DNA of 10,486 nt from an uncultured Lachnospiraceae bacterium (GTDB taxonomy: Bacteria; Bacillota; Clostridia; Lachnospirales; Lachnospiraceae): positions 1-10,486 of the forward strand of contig CANQEB010000072.1 in the NCBI GenBank assembly GCA_947594085.1, given 5' to 3'. The notes beneath the pieces are model-generated. The model was not told where the DNA came from and searched no databases. It saw nothing but the letters and a program-made list of their open reading frames with translations. Below, one piece after another: positions 5,896-10,486 of the stretch. The translations under genes were made by a program, and so were the position numbers. Position 1 is the stretch's first letter; the number at the start of each line of letters is the position of its first letter.

Positions 5896-6447
5896 TTATA
5901 CTGTAAGGATTTCTTTCGATTTTTCTTCCACGGATTTGTCGATATCCTTGATGTACTTGTCTGTCAGCTTCTGGACGCTGTCCTCGAGGTCCTTGATCTC
6001 GTCCTCAGACACCTCTGTCTTGCCAAGCTTCTTCAGATAATCGTTCGCGTCTCTGCGGATATTGCGGATCGCAACCTTGGCCGCCTCTCCTTTTTTCTTG
6101 ACGTCTTTTACAAGATCTTTTCTGCGCTCCTCGGTCAGCTCCGGGAAGATCAGCCGAATGATCTTGCCGTCGTTCGACGGATTGATGCCGAGGTCAGAGG
6201 TGAGGATCGCCTTCTCGATCGCCTTCACCATCGAAGCCTCCCACGGCTGAATCTGCAGGACACGCGGCTCCGGAACCGTGATATTTCCCACCTGCTGCAG
6301 CGGCGTCGGCGTACCGTAGTAGTCCACGCGAATCTTGTTCAGCACGTTCGGATTCGCGCGCCCCGCACGGATCGTCCCGAACTCTTCCAGAAGATTCTTG
6401 TGCGTCTTCGTCATCTTCTCATCGTAAACTTTGATTCTCTCATCCAT
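5896..6447 (-). CDS. frr: Ribosome recycling factor
   Basis: Works with EF-G to split post-termination ribosomes. The 183 residues match the usual length of about 185. Recognisable parts: the N-terminal helix leading to [13 protein letters not shown] (24-36), the head-domain segment [20 protein letters not shown], and the conserved [14 protein letters not shown] and [11 protein letters not shown] stretches, followed by a lysine-rich C-terminal helix. The start at 6447 follows an AGGAGG ribosome binding site by 8 nt. pyrH ends 33 nt upstream; this pyrH-frr pairing is one of the most conserved in bacteria. Confidence 0.97.
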   Translation of the reverse strand: MDERIKVYDEKMTKTHKNLLEEFGTIRAGRANPNVLNKIRVDYYGTPTPLQQVGNITVPEPRVLQIQPWEASMVKAIEKAILTSDLGINPSNDGKIIRLIFPELTEERRKDLVKDVKKKGEAAKVAIRNIRRDANDYLKKLGKTEVSEDEIKDLEDSVQKLTDKYIKDIDKSVEEKSKEILTV

Positions 6448-6480
6448 CTTTCTTCCCTCCTGTTGTGTAAAATATATAAC

Positions 6481-7176
6481 TCACGCTGTCACCTTTGTCC
6501 CGTTCAGCGTCCCCTTCACCGTGTCCACGATGCTGTTCTCCTGGTTCAGCCCGAACACCAGCATCGGCATGTGGTTCTCCATGCAGAGGATCGACGCCGT
6601 CATGTCCACCACGCCAAGCTTGCGGTCGATCACCTCCTGGATCGAGATCTCATCGAACTTCTTCGCCTGCGGATTGTCCTTCGGATCGCTGTCGTAGACT
6701 CCGTCCACTGACTTCGCGAGCAGAATCATCTCTGCCTCGATCTCGATCGCGCGCAGCACTGTGGCTGTGTCCGTCGAGAAATACGGATGTCCCGTCCCGC
6801 CGGCCAGGAATACCACTCTGCCCTCCGCGAAATACTCCATCACCTTGTCCTTAGAAAACAATTCCGTAAACGCGCCGCACGCGAATGGCGTCATCACAGC
6901 CGTCCGGATCCCGACTGATCGGAAGATCTCCGATACGTAGATACAGTTCATGACCGTCGCCAGCATTCCAATCTGGTCCGCCTTCGTCCGGTCGATATGT
7001 TCGCTGGACCTACCGCGCCAGAAATTGCCTCCGCCGATCACGATACCGATCTCCATGCCCTGCTCCACGAGCGTCTTCACCTGAAGAGCCACCTTCGTGA
7101 CCGTCGGCTCGTCGAACCCGGTCTTTTTATCTCCCGCGAGCGCCTCACCGCTCAGCTTCAAAAGTATCCGTTTCAT
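6481..7176 (-). CDS. pyrH: UMP kinase
   Basis: Phosphorylates UMP to UDP, the entry to all pyrimidine nucleotides; bacterial PyrH is a hexamer of the amino-acid-kinase fold, usually activated by GTP and inhibited by UTP. The 231 residues show KLSGEAL (7-13), IGGGNFWRGR (47-56), the DRTKADQIGMLATVMN segment (62-77), the acceptor-site GGTGHPYFSTDTAT (126-139), and KSVDGVYDSDP (155-165). The start at 7176 has AGGAGG 8 nt upstream. In many Firmicutes rpsB and tsf come first; here pyrH heads the run and has its own promoter, so the operon appears to begin with it. Confidence 0.97.
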   Translation of the reverse strand: MKRILLKLSGEALAGDKKTGFDEPTVTKVALQVKTLVEQGMEIGIVIGGGNFWRGRSSEHIDRTKADQIGMLATVMNCIYVSEIFRSVGIRTAVMTPFACGAFTELFSKDKVMEYFAEGRVVFLAGGTGHPYFSTDTATVLRAIEIEAEMILLAKSVDGVYDSDPKDNPQAKKFDEISIQEVIDRKLGVVDMTASILCMENHMPMLVFGLNQENSIVDTVKGTLNGTKVTA

Positions 7177-7196
7177 AAGTTATTCCTCCTACGCAC

Positions 7197-7225
7197 AGTA
7201 TACCAAAATCTTTCCGTGAAAGCAA
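7197..7225 (-). promoter_or_regulatory. Promoter of the pyrH-frr-uppS-cdsA-dxr-rseP operon
   Basis: On the minus strand TATACT (7197-7202) is preceded by the extended -10 TGG and, after a 17-nt spacer, by TTGCTT (7220-7225, only the TTG conserved). The good -10 and the TGN element make up for the weak -35. RNA would start near 7190, giving a very short leader (about 14 nt) that carries the pyrH ribosome binding site. Confidence 0.6.
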
Positions 7226-7319
7226 GGGAGTGAACCATATTCTCCTAACCACGTTACCTTTACCATGAGGGGTTTGGAATACGCGCCCATAATTTTCTGC
7301 AATAGCCGCTGCCCCACTC

Positions 7320-10193
7320 CTAGCCTTTTTGCCGTTTTTTCATATAATACTTTGACAGTCTCCTGACCCCGCCGCCCAGATAGCGGAAAGTCGGCTCCGT
7401 GATGATCGCGAAGATCACCAGAAGCATCACGCACTTCTTGGAGATCGACGTGATCGCAAAGATCTTGCTGACAAAGATCATGCAGTACAGCAGACCGGCC
7501 GCCATGCCGAACCACAGGAACCAGTGGTACTTCGTCATCGGGGACGCGATCTGGTACAGAATCATCAATCCGACGATCGCCAGCAGGATCGTGGACGACG
7601 TCGAGACATCGTTCGCATCCACGCCGAACTCCATGCAGAACAGATACAGGCCGCTGACCACGATAAAGTCAGTCAGACCGCCCGGCAGCGCCTTGAAGAG
7701 CACGTTGCTCAGGAAGTGTCCCTTGATGCGGTCTGTGTTTTGCTCCAGCGACATCACGAACGCCGGAATACCGATCGTGAACATGCTGATCAGCGAGATC
7801 TGCGACGGCTCCAACGGATAGTTGACCATCAGAACGATCGAGAGAATCGACAGAAACAGTGAGAAAATATTCTTTACGAGGAAGAGGCTGGCCGTGCGCT
7901 CGATGTTGTTCACGACACGTCTTCCCTCCGCCACCACGGCGGGCATTTTGGAGAAATCAGACTCCAACAGCACAAGCTGGGCCACCTGAGCCGCCGCGTC
8001 GCTTCCGGACGCCATCGCAATGCTGCAGTCCGCGTCCTTGAGCGCCAGCACGTCATTGACGCCGTCGCCCGTCATCGCCACCGTGTGTCCGGCACCCTTC
8101 AGTGCGCTGATGAGGCAGCGCTTCTGGTCCGGTGTGACGCGCCCGAAGACCGCATAACGATCTGCCGCCTCGACAAGTTCTTCATCGGTAAGCGTCGAAG
8201 TATCGATATAAGTCTCCGCACCGCGAATCCCGGCTTCCCTCGCCACCTCAGAAACCGTCACAGGATTGTCGCCGGAAATGACCTTGATCTCCACACCCTG
8301 CTCCGCGAAGTATGTGAACGTCTCCTTCGCATTCTCGCGCAACGGATTCGCTAGAAGCACCATTCCCATCGGCTCAACGCTCTCGCGCAACGCCTGTCCG
8401 TCCAGCACGCCGTTATATTTGGCAAACACAATCACGCGGAAGCCCTGGCGACTCCAATATTCAATCTGAGATGCATACGCGTCATACTGTCCCCGCAGGA
8501 CAGACTCCGGCGCGCCAAGCACATAGCTCGCATCCTCAAAAATCGCTCCACTGTATTTCGTGACCGAGGAGAAAGAGAAAACGCGCTCCGGGCGTTTTCC
8601 GCTGCGCTTGCGGAAGAAGTCCTTGATCGCCTTCATCGTGATATTGTCGGCTGCCATCGCCGCCGCAAAATCTCCTATTGCAAGCTCAAACTCCGCCGAC
8701 TCCTCCGCTGAAAACGCCGGGAGCTCTATTCCTTCGCCTTCCTTCGGATCGGCTTCTGCCGCCCCGAACGCTTTTGTCACGGTTTCCTTTGAACCGACTT
8801 CTGCCGTCCCGGCCACCTTCACCACGGTTTCTTTCGGCTCAGCTTCCGCCGTCCCGGCTGCCTTCGTCACAGTTTCCTTCGGATCTGCTTCTGACGCCTT
8901 CGCCACAATTTCCTTCGTCTCAGCTTCAGCTACCTCGGCTGCCTTCGCCACGGTTTCCTTCGGCTCAGCTTCCGCCGCCTCAACCGCCTTCGTCACAGTT
9001 TCTTTCGCCTCAACGCTTGCCGCCTCGGCCGCCTTCGTATCAACCTCCTGGCCCATCTTCAATCCGGCCCGCAGCGGAAACACTCTCTTGACCGTCATCG
9101 TGTTGTCTGTGATCGTGCCAGTCTTGTCGACGCAAAGCACATCCACACGCGCCAATGTCTCGATGCATTTCATATTGTGCACAAGTACCTTCTGCATAGC
9201 CAGGCGCATCACACTCACTGCCAACGCCACGCTCGCGAGCAGATACAAGCCCTCCGGAATCATGCCGAGGATCGCAGCGACCGTCGCAGTCACACTCTCG
9301 CGCACCGGAGTATTGTTGATAAAATGCTGCTGGCTGAACAGAATGATCGCAATCGGTATAATCAGCACACCAATCATCTTGACCAGGCGATTCAGAGAGC
9401 GTATCATCTCCGAAACCTCCTCGTCATTCATCTCCTTCGCCTTCAGCGTGAGCTGGGAGACATAGGAATCCTCACCGACACGCTCCACCCTACCGTAGCA
9501 CTGCCCGGATACGATGAAGCTCCCTGAGAGCAGCATGTCCCCTTTCTTCTTGGAGATCGCGTCTGATTCGCCTGTAATCAGCGACTCGTTGACCAGAACC
9601 TCTCCGTCCTCCACGATCGTGTCTGCCGGGATCTGATTCCCCGCAGCAAAAATCACGACATCGTCCAGCACAAGCTCTTCCGCCGGCACTTGTCGCTCCA
9701 CGCCGCCTCTCATCACCGTATTCTTCGGCGCGTTCAAAATGCGCAGATTGTCCAGCACCTTCTTCGACCGCAGCTCCTGGACTATACCGATCAACGTATT
9801 CCCGATGATAACCGGAAGAAAGGTCAGATCCCGAAATGATCCCACAAGAATCAGCATCACCGCAATGATAAAAAAGATCAGGTTGAAATACGTAAAAATA
9901 TTGCTGCAGATAATCTCTTTTTTGGATTTGGAGGGCGCCTCGATCGCATGATTCACCGCATCCTGACTGATGCGCTCCTGTACCTGCGCGTCCGACAACC
10001 CTTCCGCCACCGCCGGCGTATAACGCTTAAGTGGCGGAATGATCTTCTCTGGAAGCTGAAACTCTTCTGAGATCACCTTTGTCCGAAGCAACTTTTGTCG
10101 AAATGACTTGATGCTTCGCCACAGATCTTTCCCCTGCTTTTCTTCTGGCTTTATTTCTCCGTAATTTTCCACGTTGAGTTCTTCTTTTTCCAC
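7320..10193 (-). CDS. P-type cation-transporting ATPase (CtpE-like P2 group) with Ala/Glu repeat insert
   Basis: An ATP-driven cation pump of the plasma membrane; 957 residues, longer than I expect for its relatives. Domain order: charged N-terminus; membrane helices M1-M2 (about 98-140); actuator domain with TGES (207-210); M3-M4 with PEGL (313-316); phosphorylation site DKTGTIT (D356); a repeat insert (about 397-485); N domain with KYSG and GAPE (560-563); P domain with SGDNP (640-644) and TGDGVND (708-714); and six more hydrophobic helices to the end. PEGL lacking a following Pro, with no CPC motif, rules out P1B heavy-metal pumps and recalls CtpE-like pumps reported to move calcium, but the ion cannot be read from the sequence. 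The start at GTG 10193 has AGAGG about 8 nt upstream; the TTG at 10268 has none. No terminator is evident before the pyrH promoter. Confidence 0.88.
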   Translation of the reverse strand: MEKEELNVENYGEIKPEEKQGKDLWRSIKSFRQKLLRTKVISEEFQLPEKIIPPLKRYTPAVAEGLSDAQVQERISQDAVNHAIEAPSKSKKEIICSNIFTYFNLIFFIIAVMLILVGSFRDLTFLPVIIGNTLIGIVQELRSKKVLDNLRILNAPKNTVMRGGVERQVPAEELVLDDVVIFAAGNQIPADTIVEDGEVLVNESLITGESDAISKKKGDMLLSGSFIVSGQCYGRVERVGEDSYVSQLTLKAKEMNDEEVSEMIRSLNRLVKMIGVLIIPIAIILFSQQHFINNTPVRESVTATVAAILGMIPEGLYLLASVALAVSVMRLAMQKVLVHNMKCIETLARVDVLCVDKTGTITDNTMTVKRVFPLRAGLKMGQEVDTKAAEAASVEAKETVTKAVEAAEAEPKETVAKAAEVAEAETKEIVAKASEADPKETVTKAAGTAEAEPKETVVKVAGTAEVGSKETVTKAFGAAEADPKEGEGIELPAFSAEESAEFELAIGDFAAAMAADNITMKAIKDFFRKRSGKRPERVFSFSSVTKYSGAIFEDASYVLGAPESVLRGQYDAYASQIEYWSRQGFRVIVFAKYNGVLDGQALRESVEPMGMVLLANPLRENAKETFTYFAEQGVEIKVISGDNPVTVSEVAREAGIRGAETYIDTSTLTDEELVEAADRYAVFGRVTPDQKRCLISALKGAGHTVAMTGDGVNDVLALKDADCSIAMASGSDAAAQVAQLVLLESDFSKMPAVVAEGRRVVNNIERTASLFLVKNIFSLFLSILSIVLMVNYPLEPSQISLISMFTIGIPAFVMSLEQNTDRIKGHFLSNVLFKALPGGLTDFIVVSGLYLFCMEFGVDANDVSTSSTILLAIVGLMILYQIASPMTKYHWFLWFGMAAGLLYCMIFVSKIFAITSISKKCVMLLVIFAIITEPTFRYLGGGVRRLSKYYMKKRQKG
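8745..9005 (-). repeat. Degenerate 45-bp tandem repeat encoding KETVTKAAEAAEAEP-like units
   Basis: Six units lie in register inside the ATPase, at residues 397-483: five of 15 residues and one, the third, of 12. Each begins KETV or KEIV and continues with an Ala/Glu/Lys-rich segment ending in Pro, Thr or Ser. Both DNA and protein copies have diverged, so this is not a fresh expansion. It lies between the phosphorylation motif and the nucleotide-binding domain and is predicted, by composition, to be helical or extended and strongly charged. Confidence 0.9.
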
Positions 10194-10280
10194 GTTTGAA
10201 TCCTCTTCACAAATATAGAATATCGCCGTGCTCAGCCTCGGTTTGTATGTACCTCGGCCCAGTCGCAAGCTTTCGCGAAG

Positions 10281-10309
10281 ATTTTACCATACTTCACGCC
10301 TTTTTTTAA
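10281..10309 (-). promoter_or_regulatory. Likely promoter of the ATPase gene
   Basis: Minus strand: TAAAAT (10281-10286) with an extended -10 TGG, a 17-nt spacer, and TTAAAA (10304-10309, 4/6 match). RNA would start near 10274 and leave a leader of about 80 nt before GTG 10193. In the leader CCGAGG occurs twice, but I recognise no riboswitch. Confidence 0.5.
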
Positions 10310-10349
10310 CCCTGCAAATTCTGAAATTTTAGTAAACTATTTTAATTTC

Positions 10350-10378
10350 TTGTAACCTGCGGTGTAATTTGATATACT
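10350..10378 (+). promoter_or_regulatory. Divergent plus-strand promoter-like sequence
   Basis: TTGTAA (10350-10355, 4/6) and TATACT (10373-10378, 5/6) lie 17 nt apart with a TGA extended -10. It points away from the ATPase into the GC-rich right edge. The 29-residue frame from ATG 10385 has no room for a ribosome binding site, so what is transcribed is unknown. Confidence 0.45.
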
Positions 10379-10384
10379 TCCTGT

Positions 10385-10486
10385 ATGGTTGTAATGGCTA
10401 TCCGGACGCCCTGCAAGGGCTTGCAATGTCAGGCAGACCCGCTCGCGCTTAATCGGGCACGCAGCGGTGCATAAGCTCGCTTGCGC
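10385..10486. other. GC-rich right edge with overlapping inverted repeats
   Basis: No supported gene. Base composition turns sharply GC-rich after the AT-rich promoter region. Overlapping stems are possible: GCCC-TGCAA-GGGC and TGCAAG-GG-CTTGCA share bases near 10407-10425 and exclude each other, and GCAC/GTGC pairs around 10457-10470. GCTCGC occurs at 10441 and near 10475. It could be the start of a structured RNA, an intergenic repeat or a gene cut by the window edge. Confidence 0.4.

Noticed and set aside
2081..6711. Several long plus-strand frames opposite rseP, dxr, cdsA, uppS, frr and pyrH
   Set aside because: All are Arg/His/Leu-rich antisense shadows of well-recognised genes in GC-rich sequence.
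7203..7319. Terminator for the ATPase gene
   Set aside because: Only a 4-bp stem can be drawn near the stop codon and no T run follows; some read-through into pyrH is possible.
7189..7515. Minus-strand frame running from within the ATPase 3' end to the pyrH ribosome binding site, including a 33-residue piece in the intergenic region
   Set aside because: No ribosome binding site, it overlaps the pyrH promoter, and its upstream part is out of frame with the ATPase.
8560..9465. 301-residue plus-strand open frame rich in Ser/Ala/Phe repeats
   Set aside because: It is the antisense of the ATPase repeat insert, kept open by codon bias; no ribosome binding site or family match.
10194..10280. Possible manganese (yybP-ykoY) or other metal riboswitch ahead of the P-type ATPase
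   Set aside because: The leader lacks the conserved GGGGAGUA-type core and a matching closing stem; only a repeated CCGAGG is seen.
10385..10474. 29-residue plus-strand frame at the right edge
   Set aside because: The ATG lies at the predicted transcription start with no ribosome binding site; the composition looks like translated structured DNA.

Overview
The window looks like a chromosomal segment from an anaerobic Clostridia member, most likely a Lachnospiraceae-type Firmicute. The pointers are the block pyrH-frr-uppS-cdsA-dxr-rseP, AGGAGG-type ribosome binding sites, sigma-A-like promoters, a Gram-positive GAAC-N4-GTTC SOS box in front of recA, and an Rpn/PD-(D/E)XK 'transposase' gene of a kind that is common in that family. 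This placement comes from gene content and protein similarity recalled from memory, not from a database search. Every gene I support lies on the minus strand, so transcription runs right to left.

Layout in transcription order. The right edge (10310-10486) holds no gene I can support: a divergent, plus-strand promoter-like sequence and a GC-rich stretch with overlapping inverted repeats. Then comes a 957-residue P-type cation ATPase (7320-10193), with its own promoter and an unusual Ala/Glu/Lys-rich 15-residue repeat insert between its P and N domains. A new promoter at 7197-7225 starts a tight six-gene housekeeping run: pyrH (UMP kinase), frr (ribosome recycling factor), uppS (undecaprenyl diphosphate synthase), cdsA (CDP-diacylglycerol synthase), dxr (MEP-pathway reductoisomerase) and rseP (site-2 protease). 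dxr and uppS belong to isoprenoid and cell-wall lipid carrier synthesis, cdsA to phospholipid synthesis, rseP to membrane proteolysis, and pyrH and frr to nucleotide supply and translation.

After rseP sits a single Rpn-type PD-(D/E)XK nuclease gene (992-1897). It has a strong promoter of its own, a 12-bp tandem repeat encoding (RAEG)n, and a 16-nt near-perfect inverted repeat on either side (888-903 and 1917-1932). A terminator-like hairpin separates it from the recA promoter and SOS box (762-815).

The left end is the oddest part. recA reads normally for about 213 codons and then switches, at about position 104-106, into the middle of dxs (1-deoxy-D-xylulose-5-phosphate synthase), same strand but a different frame. 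Both genes are broken by this join. It is either an assembly or library chimera (my favoured explanation) or a real deletion joined through about 3 nt of shared sequence.

The strongest items for a second look are the recA/dxs junction, the inverted repeats around the nuclease gene, and the repeat insert in the ATPase. I do not see a clear new defence or mobile system beyond the nuclease unit.
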